Notes: generated by a model from the sequence alone, not told the origin. A DNA stretch of 64,000 nucleotides from Tenacibaculum sp. 190130A14a (GCF_964048965.1 NZ_OZ040189.1:558001-622000), one strand, 5' to 3'; positions 23,505-32,700 are shown, counted from the stretch's first letter. Translations and numbers: made by a program.

Positions 23505-25040
23505 ATGATTAATTATATTATACAAGTTATATTATTTCAAGTGTTGTTTGTAGCGGTATATGATTTCTTTTTAAGTAAGGAGACATTTTTTACAAAGAAT
23601 AGATGGTATTTATTAATTACTGCACTAGGCTCATTTATACTACCACTCATTAAAGTACCTACAATTCAACGAGCTGTTCCGCAAGAATATACCATTTTAT
23701 TACCTGAGGTTGTGCTGTCACCACAAAAGGTTATTGAAAAATCGACATGGTATCAATCTGTTAACTATTTAGATGTGTTGTTTTATGCTGGGTGTATATT
23801 GTTTTTATTGGTTTTTGTATACAAACTTTATCAAATAGTAAGACTAATTTTTATATACGGAGCTGAGAAAAGACAAAACTACAAATTGGTTTTACTTCCA
23901 AAAAATTCGAAAGCATTTTCGTTTTTTAACTACATTTTTTTAGGACAAGGAATTTCAAAAGATAAGCAAGAAAAAATCATTCAGCATGAATTGGTTCATA
24001 GCCAACAAAAACACTCTTTAGATCTATTGCTTTTTGAAGGACTAAAAATTATTATGTGGTTCAATCCAATGGTATATGTCTATCAAAATAGGGTTGCATT
24101 AGTTCATGAATATATTTCAGATGAAGTAGTAAGTAAAACTACTCAAAAGGAAAATTATATAAACAATTTACTCTCAGATATTTTTCAAGTTGAGAGCATT
24201 TCATTCATTAATCAATTTTATAAACATTCATTAATCAAAAAACGAATACGTATGATGACAAAAAACAAATCCAAAGAAATTAAACAACTCAAGTACTTAT
24301 TACTAGTACCAGTGCTTGCAAGTATGCTAATATATACTTCATGCAGTGAAGATCTACAGCAAGGAGAAGTTGCAAAAAAAGAGTTGATAACCATTCATTT
24401 GAAAATAGGAGATCGCTATGATAAAGAAATGAAGGGTAAGAAAGAGACTTATTTAGATTTTTATCAAGGAACAGAAGATCCGGGATGGGAGGAGATATCA
24501 TATGCTGATCTATTGCCAGAAGAGAAAAATGAATATGACGCAGATTTGAATAGCTTGAAAAGTAAAAAAGATATTTATTTAAACACAATTGAGTTAAAAA
24601 TTTATAAAAAGCCAAACGGTAGAAAGGTAATTGGGCATTTTATAGACTTTTCTAAAGTGAAAACTAAATCTACTGATACGAATGAAATAGGAGAGAATGT
24701 TCCCTTTGCCTTATTAGATAAGTACCCAACTTTTCCAGGATGTGCTGACGCAAATAAGGAGTGTTTCAATAAGAAGATGATGAAGTTTGTTGTTCAAAAT
24801 TTCGATGCTAAATTGGCAAATAAACTGGGTTTACCAAAAGGGAAAAAGAGAATCTATGTGCAGTTTAAAATTGGACAGAACGGTGAGATTAAAGATGTAA
24901 AAGCAAGAGCACCGCATCCTGCTTTAAAAGAACATGCAATGGAAATAGTTCGTAAATTACCTAAGATGTTACCAGGAGAAAAAGATGGTAAAAAGGTAAT
25001 TACTGGGTATACTTTACCAATCACGTTTAATGTAGAGTAA
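23505..25040 (+). CDS. M56 (BlaR1-type) metallopeptidase with TonB-C-like domain
   Basis: A 511-aa protein. Residues 1-280 form the BlaR1-like membrane metalloprotease: helices at about 5-25, 36-52 and 88-118, the zinc motif HELVH at 161-165 with HEYISDE at 201-207, and a last helix at about 264-282. In place of a penicillin-binding sensor, the periplasmic part (about 283-511) ends in a TonB-C-like domain that starts with YPTFPGCADANKECF and has the pattern VQFKIGQNGEIKDVKA. The protease would cleave BlaI on receiving a signal; the signal is unlikely to be a beta-lactam. It lies in the blaI operon, 11 bases after the previous gene. Confidence 0.85.
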   Translation: MINYIIQVILFQVLFVAVYDFFLSKETFFTKNRWYLLITALGSFILPLIKVPTIQRAVPQEYTILLPEVVLSPQKVIEKSTWYQSVNYLDVLFYAGCILFLLVFVYKLYQIVRLIFIYGAEKRQNYKLVLLPKNSKAFSFFNYIFLGQGISKDKQEKIIQHELVHSQQKHSLDLLLFEGLKIIMWFNPMVYVYQNRVALVHEYISDEVVSKTTQKENYINNLLSDIFQVESISFINQFYKHSLIKKRIRMMTKNKSKEIKQLKYLLLVPVLASMLIYTSCSEDLQQGEVAKKELITIHLKIGDRYDKEMKGKKETYLDFYQGTEDPGWEEISYADLLPEEKNEYDADLNSLKSKKDIYLNTIELKIYKKPNGRKVIGHFIDFSKVKTKSTDTNEIGENVPFALLDKYPTFPGCADANKECFNKKMMKFVVQNFDAKLANKLGLPKGKKRIYVQFKIGQNGEIKDVKARAPHPALKEHAMEIVRKLPKMLPGEKDGKKVITGYTLPITFNVE

Positions 25041-25047
25041 GCGTAAT

Positions 25048-25941
25048 ATGAGATGCCTTTTAGTAATCTTATTTTTTATACAAGTGTCTGGTATAGCTCA
25101 ACAAGTGCCAGACACCATGTACTTGCCTAGTTTAATAAAAAAAGAACGGTCTTTTGAAATTTATATTGATGAAGGGCATAACAATTTTCATACAAAAAAT
25201 AATAGGTACAAACCATTTGCAAATGTGTTAATAGGTGCTGGTTATAAGGTAAAAAGCTTTTCACATAAGTTTTCCAAAGAAAGTTTGAAAGATGTCAAGG
25301 TTTTGGTTATAGCAAATGCTTTGGTAGAAGGGGCTAGAGGTCCATTTGTTATACCAACACCTAGTGCTTTTACAAAGAAGGAAGTAACAAGTATAAAAAA
25401 ATGGGTGCAAGATGGAGGAGCGTTATTTTTAATAGCCGACCATATGCCATTTGCAGGAGCAAGTGAGATGCTAGCAAAATCTTTCGGATTTACTTTCTAT
25501 GATAGCTTTTTATTAGACAAGAATCAACGGGGAATCTTAGATTTTTCAAAAGAAAATTTACTTCTAGGAAATCATAAAATTACTTCTGGAAATAAGCAAT
25601 ATGAAAGGGTAAATAGCATTAGAACGTTTACTGGACAAGCGTTTAAAATTCCGAATACAGCAATTTCAATATTGAAAACTAATGAGGAAATGGTTGTACA
25701 CTTACCTGATACCATGTGGCGTTTCTCAGAGAAAACAAAGAGATTTCAAGCAGCAAATTTATCACAAGGAGCTATCATGAAATATCACAAAGGAAAGATT
25801 GCTGTTTTTGGTGAAGCTGCTATGTTCACCGCTCAATTGGCAGGAAGAAATCAGTTCAAAGTAGGAATGAACGCAACCGGAGCAGAAGAAAATTACAAGT
25901 TACTCGTAAACCTTATAACTTGGTTAACAAATAAAGATTAA
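25048..25941 (+). CDS. exported DUF4350-type protein
   Basis: A 297-aa protein with a signal peptide (to about residue 19, GIAQQ). The body matches the DUF4350/GATase-like fold: DEGHNNFHT near 40-48, KVLVIANAL, then KKWVQDGGALFLIADHMPF (about 125-143) and near the end KIAVFGEAAMFTAQ. Such domains resemble class I glutamine-amidotransferase folds but usually lack the catalytic cysteine; their function is unknown. It starts 7 bases after the M56 gene and so belongs to the same operon. Confidence 0.7.
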   Translation: MRCLLVILFFIQVSGIAQQVPDTMYLPSLIKKERSFEIYIDEGHNNFHTKNNRYKPFANVLIGAGYKVKSFSHKFSKESLKDVKVLVIANALVEGARGPFVIPTPSAFTKKEVTSIKKWVQDGGALFLIADHMPFAGASEMLAKSFGFTFYDSFLLDKNQRGILDFSKENLLLGNHKITSGNKQYERVNSIRTFTGQAFKIPNTAISILKTNEEMVVHLPDTMWRFSEKTKRFQAANLSQGAIMKYHKGKIAVFGEAAMFTAQLAGRNQFKVGMNATGAEENYKLLVNLITWLTNKD

Positions 25942-25947
25942 TAAATT

Positions 25948-27201
25948 ATGAAAAAGAAATTGTTTTATGTAGTATGTATAATTATTGGGTTAAAAGTAGA
26001 AGCACAGGTTTCTACATTTAAAACGATTGATAGTTTAACTACTATTGGAAGGTATCAACAAGCATTAGAATTATTGACATCCTTACCTGAAGATTATATA
26101 AAGAATAAAAAAATAGCACAGGTATATGAAACCTTAGACAATTACAAAACTGCATCTAAATTTTATGAAAAAGCATTGAGCCAACAAGAAAACTATATTA
26201 TAAAATTAAAATTAGGAAAGGCCTATGTTAAGCTCGGGCAAACAACGAAGGCAATTTCACTTTTTGAAGATATTATCGAAAAGGATCCTGAAAATCTTTT
26301 AGCAAGGTATCAACTAGGAAAACTTTACCTAAAGAGAAAACAAAAACTAAAGGCAAAAGATGTTTTTGAAACACTGGTAAAAGCCGATAAGTTCAATGCT
26401 AATTATTCCTATTATTTAGGAGTTGCTTATGAAAAGTTAAAGAAAAATAATAAGCGTATAGATAGTTATTTAGACGCTTACAAAAAGGATAATGAACATA
26501 TAAAAGCTATTGAAAAACTGGCAATAGCCTATAGAATGTTAAGAGATAAAGATTCTTCTAGTTTGTTTGTAGAAAAAGGATTGCAAGTAGCTCCTTATCA
26601 TATCAATTTGAATAGATTAAAAATTAATGAGTCTTTTAGAAGTGAAAATTACAAGGAGGCTATTCGGTTGTTAAAAAGAATTGATTCGGTAAAACCTAAT
26701 GAACACTATACCCATAAGATGCTAGCAAAATCGTATTACGAATTAGAACAATCTGATAGTGCTAAGATACATTTTGCAAGGGCGGTTAAAATTGACAGAT
26801 CAGACTTTAAAAGTTATATTTTTTTAGGAAGCATATCTTTTGAAGCGAAAGATTATCAAGGAGCAATGATTAATTATTTAATGGCAACTATTGTAGGAAA
26901 AGAACCTAGAGATGAAGCTCATTTAGGTATGGCAAATGTGTTTTTTGAACAAAAGAAACCCAAAAGAGTTATAGAGCAATACAAAAAAGCAATTGCAGAA
27001 AATAGAAATAACTACAAAGCATTGTATTTATTGGCAAATTTTTCAGATAATTATTACAAAGACAAAAAAGTAGCGTATAAGCATTATCAAAGATATGTAG
27101 ATAGATTTGAAAGTAAAGACTCTGTATTTACGGTGAATGCAGAAAGAAGGATAAAAGAAATAAAAAAAGAATATTTCCTAAAAGGTGAAATATTAGAATA
27201 G
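25948..27201 (+). CDS. exported TPR protein
   Basis: A 417-aa protein with a signal peptide (to about residue 19, VEAQ) followed by about nine to ten tetratricopeptide repeats spanning nearly the whole chain (for example NYIIKLKLGKAYVKLGQTTK and LARYQLGKLYLKRKQKLKA). It is likely a periplasmic protein-binding scaffold. It starts 6 bases after the DUF4350 gene, the last tightly packed gene of the BlaI operon. No enzyme motif is present. Confidence 0.85.
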   Translation: MKKKLFYVVCIIIGLKVEAQVSTFKTIDSLTTIGRYQQALELLTSLPEDYIKNKKIAQVYETLDNYKTASKFYEKALSQQENYIIKLKLGKAYVKLGQTTKAISLFEDIIEKDPENLLARYQLGKLYLKRKQKLKAKDVFETLVKADKFNANYSYYLGVAYEKLKKNNKRIDSYLDAYKKDNEHIKAIEKLAIAYRMLRDKDSSSLFVEKGLQVAPYHINLNRLKINESFRSENYKEAIRLLKRIDSVKPNEHYTHKMLAKSYYELEQSDSAKIHFARAVKIDRSDFKSYIFLGSISFEAKDYQGAMINYLMATIVGKEPRDEAHLGMANVFFEQKKPKRVIEQYKKAIAENRNNYKALYLLANFSDNYYKDKKVAYKHYQRYVDRFESKDSVFTVNAERRIKEIKKEYFLKGEILE

Positions 27202-27202
27202 G

Positions 27203-27210
27203 TATATTTG
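27203..27210 (+). promoter_or_regulatory. TAnnTTTG box before the TonB-C-like gene
   Basis: TATATTTG lies directly after the TPR gene stop and 23 bases before the ATG at 27234. It may provide separate expression of the last two TonB-C-like genes. Confidence 0.4.
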
Positions 27211-27233
27211 GTATTTAAAGATCAATTTTGAAA

Positions 27234-27671
27234 ATGAAACATGTAATTTTTGCAGTGCTAGTTATGCTAAGCTCTTTAGGGTTTAGTCAAGAAGAGGAGA
27301 TAGATAGGAAAAAAGAGTTTGAAAAAGTACAAGAAGTTCCAATTTTTCCAGGATGTGAATCAGAACAAGGAAAAGAGAAACGAACAAAATGTTTCAATGC
27401 AGAAATGACAAAGTTGGTGTTTAAGTATTTTAGAACTAGAAAAGCTTTAAATTCAAATTTACCACCAGGAAGAGTGCGTATGATTTTGAGTTTTAAAATT
27501 GATAAAGAAGGTCATTTAAAAGATATTAAGACGGAAGCTCCTACCAAAAAGTTAAAAAAAGAATTGAAAAGACTAGCATCAAAGGTGCCCGAGTTAAAAC
27601 CTGGAAAGATAGAAGGGGAGCCTGTAATAGTAGGTTATTCTATTCCAATTATTTTTACAGTTTCAAACTAA
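27234..27671 (+). CDS. exported TonB-C-like protein with Cys pair
   Basis: A 145-aa protein. The ATG at 27234 is preferred to a TTG 6 bases upstream. After the signal peptide (LGFSQ, about residue 18) the whole mature chain is a TonB C-terminal-like domain: VPIFPGCESE...TKCFNAEMTKLV, then RMILSFKIDKEGHLKDIK and GYSIPIIFTVS. It is the same layout as the C-terminal domain of the M56 protein upstream, including the two conserved cysteines that may form a disulfide. It has no membrane anchor and so cannot be a conventional TonB; it may compete with or report to the M56 sensor. Confidence 0.75.
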   Translation: MKHVIFAVLVMLSSLGFSQEEEIDRKKEFEKVQEVPIFPGCESEQGKEKRTKCFNAEMTKLVFKYFRTRKALNSNLPPGRVRMILSFKIDKEGHLKDIKTEAPTKKLKKELKRLASKVPELKPGKIEGEPVIVGYSIPIIFTVSN

Positions 27672-27702
27672 TTTTTCGTATTTTCATCTCAAAATCAGTA
27701 AG

Positions 27703-28167
27703 ATGAGAATACGTTTTTTTTTATGGTTGCTTATTCTTTTGACTTATTCTTGCAATAAGTTTTCTTCTTCTGGGAAACATAAATTGCAATTAGATACTAT
27801 TATCGATTATACAAAAGTAGATGTTTCCCCTGCCTTTGTTAATTGCGATCATTTAGAAGGAAATGCAAAAGCTAAATGTTTTGAAAATGAACTTCAAGAA
27901 AAGGTACATGAAGAGCTTATTAAACATGCGTTTTCTGTAAAAGAAGATATTGATGAAACTGTCTTATTGATTATACAAATCAATAAAAAAGGGAAAGTTA
28001 AGTTAGAGGAAATACAGTCGTCAAATAATATCAAATCAAAGTTCCCAAACCTAGATAGTATACTAAAAAAATCTATAGAAAAACTTCCAATTATTACTCC
28101 CGCTACTAAGAAAGGTTTTCCAGTAATTACCGAATATACATTACCTATTAGGATTGCTAATGGTTGA
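27703..28167 (+). CDS. lipoprotein with degenerate TonB-C-like domain
   Basis: A 154-aa protein with a lipoprotein signal (LTYSC, Cys17). The mature part follows the same template as its neighbour: SPAFVNCDHLEG...AKCFENELQEKV with both cysteines kept, a strand LLIIQINKKGKVKLEEI, and a final TEYTLPIRIAN. The PxFPGC motif has decayed to PAFVNC. Together with the two upstream copies this makes three members of one domain family in a row, probably by duplication. Confidence 0.65.
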   Translation: MRIRFFLWLLILLTYSCNKFSSSGKHKLQLDTIIDYTKVDVSPAFVNCDHLEGNAKAKCFENELQEKVHEELIKHAFSVKEDIDETVLLIIQINKKGKVKLEEIQSSNNIKSKFPNLDSILKKSIEKLPIITPATKKGFPVITEYTLPIRIANG

Positions 28168-28265
28168 TAGAAGAGGCTTTTAAATTACATTTAACATAAA
28201 CAGTATATTGTTACAATTTATTGATTCGCTCGTTTTAGAAATAACTAAACAAATAAAACCATAGT

Positions 28266-29183
28266 ATGAATCAATTTATTGTAGAGACGAAAAATTTGAA
28301 TTTTTCGTACTCAAAATCCAAAAAGGATATTGAGAATTTAGATCTCAAAATTCCGAAAGGAAGTATTTACGGATTCCTAGGTCCAAACGGATCAGGAAAA
28401 AGTACCACAATTCGTTTAATCTTAGGGTTGCTTAAAAAGCAATCGGGAGAAGTATCGTTGTTTGGAGAACCTTTTACTACTAAAACTAGAGTTGCTAGTT
28501 TAGATAAAATAGGAGCTTTGATTGAAAATCCTTCTTTGTATGAGCATTTGAATGCAGTTGATAATTTAAGAATTGCGGCTAATTATCGTGAGAATATTTC
28601 GTTAGAAAGAATAAATGAAGTTTTGGAAATTGTGAAGCTTTCACATGCAAAGAAGAAAAAGGTTAAAGCATACTCTTTGGGTATGAAGCAACGATTAGGG
28701 TTAGCAATTTCTTTGTTGAGTAATCCAGAATTTGTCATTTTAGATGAACCTACTAATGGTTTAGATCCGAAAGGTATTATTGAAATGAGAGAATTGATAA
28801 AGGAGTTAAATGAAAAGCATGGAACCACAGTGTTTATATCAAGTCATTTATTAAGTGAAATAGAGAAAACTTGTACCCATGTAGGGATTATTAGAAAAGG
28901 TAAAATGTTGTATCAAGATACTGTAGCTGCCTTAAAAGAATCTAAAGATAAAAGTATTGTTATAGAGATTGAAGTAGATAAGTTTATCGAAGCGCTAAGT
29001 GTATTAGGAGGTTTAGAAAAAGAGAACACCTCGGTTTCTAAAGATTTTCTGCAAATTGAAGTGATTAATAAAGAAGAAATAACAACAGTTATTGATGCTT
29101 TGAGAAAGAATAATATTCAGGTTTTTCAGGTGAATATTAAAAATAATTTAGAAGAACTTTTTTTATCACTAACAGAAAACTAA
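28266..29183 (+). CDS. ABC transporter ATP-binding protein
   Basis: A 305-aa ABC ATPase of the ABC-2/bacitracin-resistance type: Walker A GPNGSGKST (39-47), Q-loop near 86, signature YSLGMKQR (136-143), Walker B FVILDEPTNGLD (156-167) and the switch histidine in ISSHLLSEI. A C-terminal accessory domain of about 90 residues follows. It pairs with the permease gene that begins 4 bases after its stop, forming a two-gene exporter operon. The substrate is unknown; such pairs often expel antimicrobial peptides or act in lipid transport. Confidence 0.92.
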   Translation: MNQFIVETKNLNFSYSKSKKDIENLDLKIPKGSIYGFLGPNGSGKSTTIRLILGLLKKQSGEVSLFGEPFTTKTRVASLDKIGALIENPSLYEHLNAVDNLRIAANYRENISLERINEVLEIVKLSHAKKKKVKAYSLGMKQRLGLAISLLSNPEFVILDEPTNGLDPKGIIEMRELIKELNEKHGTTVFISSHLLSEIEKTCTHVGIIRKGKMLYQDTVAALKESKDKSIVIEIEVDKFIEALSVLGGLEKENTSVSKDFLQIEVINKEEITTVIDALRKNNIQVFQVNIKNNLEELFLSLTEN

Positions 29184-29187
29184 TACC

Positions 29188-29970
29188 ATGTCAGCATTAA
29201 CTTTTTATATATCAAACACAAAAAATGAACTCATAAAACTTAAAAGAACCTTTGCATTTTGGTTAACCATAATAAGTGCATTAAGTATTCCTTTATTGTT
29301 TTTTATTGTATATGCCGTAAAACATAATTCTTTAGTACCTGGAGACGGGGTGAATCCTTGGGAGAAATTTATGATGAACCAAGTTAAAAATTCAATTCCC
29401 TTTTTTGTGCCAATGTTTATTGTTTTAATCACTAGTCTAATCATTCAAGTAGAGCATAAAGCATCTGGAATAAAACATATTTTTACATTACCTATACCAA
29501 AATGGAGTGTTTACTATGGGAAACTTACCATTGTGCTAGTATCTATTGTAGTAACCTATGTATACTTTTATATCGCTATTTTAATCTTTGGTGCTTTGTT
29601 AGGAGTGTTTTATCCGGATCTTGGATTTTTAGATTTTCAACCAGAATATTTTAAATACATTAAGATGTTGTTTCTATCGTTTATCGCATCCTTAGGTATT
29701 GTAGGTATTCAGTTTTGGTTGAGCTTTAGATTAAAGAATTTTATTATTCCATTGGCTGTAGGGATGATTTTAGTAATTGTTGGTCTTATAGCATCTCAAG
29801 CACCAGAATCTATTTATTTTCCTTATGCCTATAATTTGTTATCTATCAATTTAGGAGATAACGGACCGCTAACCTTTGGGTATTCTTCGGTACTAGTATA
29901 CAGTGTTTTCTGTTTTGTAGTAACATGTATTTTAGGATACTTAGATGTTAGAAGATTAAATATAAAATAA
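29188..29970 (+). CDS. ABC-2 type permease
   Basis: A 260-aa membrane protein with six hydrophobic helices (about 22-42, 70-90, 108-130, 158-176, 182-202 and 232-252), the standard ABC-2 permease layout. It is of the type paired with bacitracin- or lantibiotic-immunity ATPases (NELIKLKRTFAFWLTIISAL at the start). Its 3' end overlaps the convergent COQ4-like gene by 23 bases. Confidence 0.88.
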   Translation: MSALTFYISNTKNELIKLKRTFAFWLTIISALSIPLLFFIVYAVKHNSLVPGDGVNPWEKFMMNQVKNSIPFFVPMFIVLITSLIIQVEHKASGIKHIFTLPIPKWSVYYGKLTIVLVSIVVTYVYFYIAILIFGALLGVFYPDLGFLDFQPEYFKYIKMLFLSFIASLGIVGIQFWLSFRLKNFIIPLAVGMILVIVGLIASQAPESIYFPYAYNLLSINLGDNGPLTFGYSSVLVYSVFCFVVTCILGYLDVRRLNIK

Positions 29971-30490
29971 TCAAAAGAAACGCAGGGAATAGAACCGAAA
30001 CGACACTTATACCTGTCCAAAAAAGAAAAATACCCTTTTGAAATATGTTCATTTCTAAAGGGTGTTTCCTTTTAATTTTATCTTGTATTTCAGAAATAGT
30101 AAGTTGAAGAAGCTGATTTTTATCCATGTTTAAGTCAATAATTCCAATCACTTTTAAACCTTCTTTATAACCTCGCATAACTTCAGATGGATAGTTTAAC
30201 AGAGAAAATCCCATTGCCCAAACACTCATTAGTCCAATTGGAAGATGTTTCCACATACCTGTAGCAACTTCCCAACCAGCAATAAAGGCTTCACCTTTCC
30301 AAGTGGTATCGCAATTGTATAATACGTGTTGAATATCATGTATGTGGATTACTTTTTTTCTGAATTCTGAATTTGGTACTTTTATAGAAAATAGTTTAAA
30401 ATGTAAATAGAACCAATTGTTATTTGAACCTCCTTCCTGTTCAAGTTTATTTTCATTATAAAAGTTTGTAAGAGCTTCTTGTAAAATCAT
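29948..30490 (-). CDS. COQ4-like protein
   Basis: A 180-aa protein with the metal-binding motif of the COQ4 family, HDxxH-x11-E: His51, Asp52, His55 and Glu67 (HDIQHVLYNC...GE). The following GWEVATGMWKHLPIGLMSVWAMG also fits, and one or two C-terminal hydrophobic helices may anchor it. COQ4 acts in ubiquinone synthesis in eukaryotes and proteobacteria, but flavobacteria use menaquinone, so this protein probably does something else with a lipid or quinone. Crp/Fnr and GH3-family genes lie upstream on the same strand. Confidence 0.6.
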   Translation of the reverse strand: MILQEALTNFYNENKLEQEGGSNNNWFYLHFKLFSIKVPNSEFRKKVIHIHDIQHVLYNCDTTWKGEAFIAGWEVATGMWKHLPIGLMSVWAMGFSLLNYPSEVMRGYKEGLKVIGIIDLNMDKNQLLQLTISEIQDKIKRKHPLEMNIFQKGIFLFWTGISVVSVLFPAFLLIILYLIF

Positions 30491-30558
30491 TGTTGTGGTG
30501 TTTGTTCCAACAAAATTACAAGCTCAAAAGTGTAAAATTCTTGACAATTGTCAAGAAT

Positions 30559-31119
30559 TTACTTTCCTCGAATTCTACTTAAAGTTTCTGGAGTAATACT
30601 TAAAAAAGAGGCGATGTGTTTTGAAGATACTCGTTGAAATAAATACGGTTTTTTAAGAAGTAATGTTTGGTAGCGCTCTTGTGCTGTATGTAATTGTAAA
30701 TCATCTATACGTTCAACCAGTTCAATATAAATTTGTTGCATAAACAACCTACCATAGCGTTCATATTTTGGATTGTTTTCGAAGAGTTTTTCCATATCAT
30801 TGATATGAACAGAAAAAACTTCTAAATCTTCTAAGGCTTCAATATTGTATTTACTCTTTTTTCGTTGAATTAAACTATCAATGGTGGTAATACTTTCCTT
30901 TTCTGCTGAAAAATGAACGGTAATATCCTTGTCTTCTTTGAAGTAAAATACACGTGCAATACCTGAAATTATAATATGAAAATGATTGCAAATAGAGCCA
31001 GCTTCGTGTAACAAATGATGCTTCGGAAATTTTTGATACACCATTATTCCTTGAAGAGCATTTGCAAACTCTGGGTTTTCTAATAAGAGAGCAGCATTAT
31101 TTGAAGTATCATCATTCAT
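30559..31119 (-). CDS. Crp/Fnr-family transcriptional regulator
   Basis: A 186-aa protein with an N-terminal cyclic-nucleotide-binding-type beta roll (about residues 25-120: FPKHHLLHEAGSICNHFHIIISGIARVFY) and a C-terminal winged helix (recognition region VSSKHIASFLSITPETLSRIRGK, about 163-185). No Fnr-type cysteine cluster is present, so it is not an iron-sulfur oxygen sensor. It starts one base after the GH3-family gene stop, so the two are probably co-expressed. Confidence 0.88.
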   Translation of the reverse strand: MNDDTSNNAALLLENPEFANALQGIMVYQKFPKHHLLHEAGSICNHFHIIISGIARVFYFKEDKDITVHFSAEKESITTIDSLIQRKKSKYNIEALEDLEVFSVHINDMEKLFENNPKYERYGRLFMQQIYIELVERIDDLQLHTAQERYQTLLLKKPYLFQRVSSKHIASFLSITPETLSRIRGK

Positions 31120-31120
31120 T

Positions 31121-32632
31121 TTATAAACTTAAAAGTTCCTCTAAAAACCAACGTGTATTGGATAATCGTGGTATTTTATGTTGTCCACCAAGTTTACCTT
31201 TTGCCTTAAGCCAATCATAAAACAATCCTTCCCTTGCGGAATGAATTTTAGGCATAGACAAAGTCATGTTGTTATAGCGTTTTGCTTCATAATCTGAATT
31301 ACAATTTTTTAAAGCATTATCAAGTAATTCAGTAAAGAAGTTGATATTCTCTGGAGCCTTTTTAAATTCTATAATCCATTCATGTGCTCCTCCTGTACTA
31401 TCTTCATTCATAAAAATGGGACCTACGGTATAATCCTTAATCTCACTATTTGTTTTTTCACAAGCAGCTTGTAAAGCCTCTTCCGCATTTTCTATAATGA
31501 GTTCTTCTCCAAAAACATTGATATGATGTTTAGTTCTACCAGTAATTTTGATACGGTATGGAGTTGTTGAGGTAAATTTGATGGTATCTCCAATTAAATA
31601 GCGCCACAAACCGCTGTTAGTGGTAATAACCATTGCATAATTAACGTCTTTTTTAACTTGGGAAAGAGGAATAGCTACAGAGTTTTCTCCATCATATTCC
31701 CTCATAGGAATAAATTCATAGAAAATACCGTAGTCTAACATCAATAATAACTCATCAGAATTGTTTCTGTCTTGTATGGCAAAAAAACCTTCTGAGGCAT
31801 TGTAGGTTTCGTAATATTTAAAATCCTTTTTCGGAATGAGTTTTTTGTATTGCTCTCGGTAAGGGTTGAAATTTACTCCTCCGTGAAAATACACTTCTAG
31901 GTTAGGCCATACTTCAAGAATATTGTCTTTACCAGTTTTTTCTAACACACGATTTAATAAAACTAACATCCAAGAAGGAACTCCTGCTAAGCTGGTAATA
32001 TTTTCATGAATGGTTTCATCAATAATGGCCTCCATTTTGGTTTCCCATTCGCCCATAAGAGCCACCTCTTGTTTAGGAGCAGAGCTGAAATCAGCCCAAA
32101 ATGGCATGTTTTCAATAATAATAGCTGATAAGTCTCCAAAATAAGATTCACTGTCTTCATAAATCGCAGAGCTACCTCCTAGTCGAAGACTCTTACCAGT
32201 AAAAAGTTGTGCTTCTTCATTATTGTTTATATACATACAAAGCATGTCTTTTCCTGCTTTGAAATGGCAATATTCTATGGCTTCATCACTTACAGGAATA
32301 AATTTACTTTTGGCGTTGGTAGTACCACTACTTTTAGCAAACCATTTAATTTTTGTTGGCCAAAAAAGATGTTGCTCACCTTTTCTACAACGCTCTATTA
32401 AAGGTTCAATGGTTTCGTATTTTTGAATGGGTACTTTTGAGGCAAAATCTGAATAGCTTTGAATGGTAGAGAAATCAAATTGTTTTCCAAATTCAGTGTT
32501 TTTTGCCGTTTGAACTAATTTAAAAAGCAATTCTTCTTGTACATCAATAGGATACTTTAAAAATAACTCTACTTGATGTTTTCGCTTTTTTAAAAACCAA
32601 GAAATTATTGAATTTATAAATGTAAATGGCAT
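31121..32632 (-). CDS. GH3-family acyl-adenylate/amide synthetase-like protein
   Basis: A 503-aa protein of the GH3 auxin-responsive promoter family (PF03321). The ATP-binding loop is SSGTTNAKSKFIPV (about residues 99-112), and the later motifs YNASEGFFAIQ and GLWRYLIGDTIKF are those of the adenylating core. Plant members join amino acids to hormones; bacterial members are widespread in Bacteroidota, but their substrates are unknown. It is the first gene of a minus-strand pair with the Crp/Fnr regulator. Confidence 0.88.
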   Translation of the reverse strand: MPFTFINSIISWFLKKRKHQVELFLKYPIDVQEELLFKLVQTAKNTEFGKQFDFSTIQSYSDFASKVPIQKYETIEPLIERCRKGEQHLFWPTKIKWFAKSSGTTNAKSKFIPVSDEAIEYCHFKAGKDMLCMYINNNEEAQLFTGKSLRLGGSSAIYEDSESYFGDLSAIIIENMPFWADFSSAPKQEVALMGEWETKMEAIIDETIHENITSLAGVPSWMLVLLNRVLEKTGKDNILEVWPNLEVYFHGGVNFNPYREQYKKLIPKKDFKYYETYNASEGFFAIQDRNNSDELLLMLDYGIFYEFIPMREYDGENSVAIPLSQVKKDVNYAMVITTNSGLWRYLIGDTIKFTSTTPYRIKITGRTKHHINVFGEELIIENAEEALQAACEKTNSEIKDYTVGPIFMNEDSTGGAHEWIIEFKKAPENINFFTELLDNALKNCNSDYEAKRYNNMTLSMPKIHSAREGLFYDWLKAKGKLGGQHKIPRLSNTRWFLEELLSL

Positions 32633-32662
32633 AGTTTAACGCTAAATTCAGATTTTTTACTG

Positions 32663-32670
32663 TAAGTTTG
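32663..32670 (+). promoter_or_regulatory. TAnnTTTG box for the DUF2797 gene
   Basis: TAAGTTTG lies 30 bases before the ATG at 32701 in the divergent region between the GH3 and DUF2797 genes. No clear -33 TTG is seen. Confidence 0.4.
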
Positions 32671-32700
32671 TTAAAAGCTAAAAGTAATAAAATTTAGAGA

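Noticed and set aside
22632..25040. Beta-lactam sensing BlaR1-BlaI system
   Set aside because: The M56 protein has no penicillin-binding sensor domain and no beta-lactamase gene lies in the operon.
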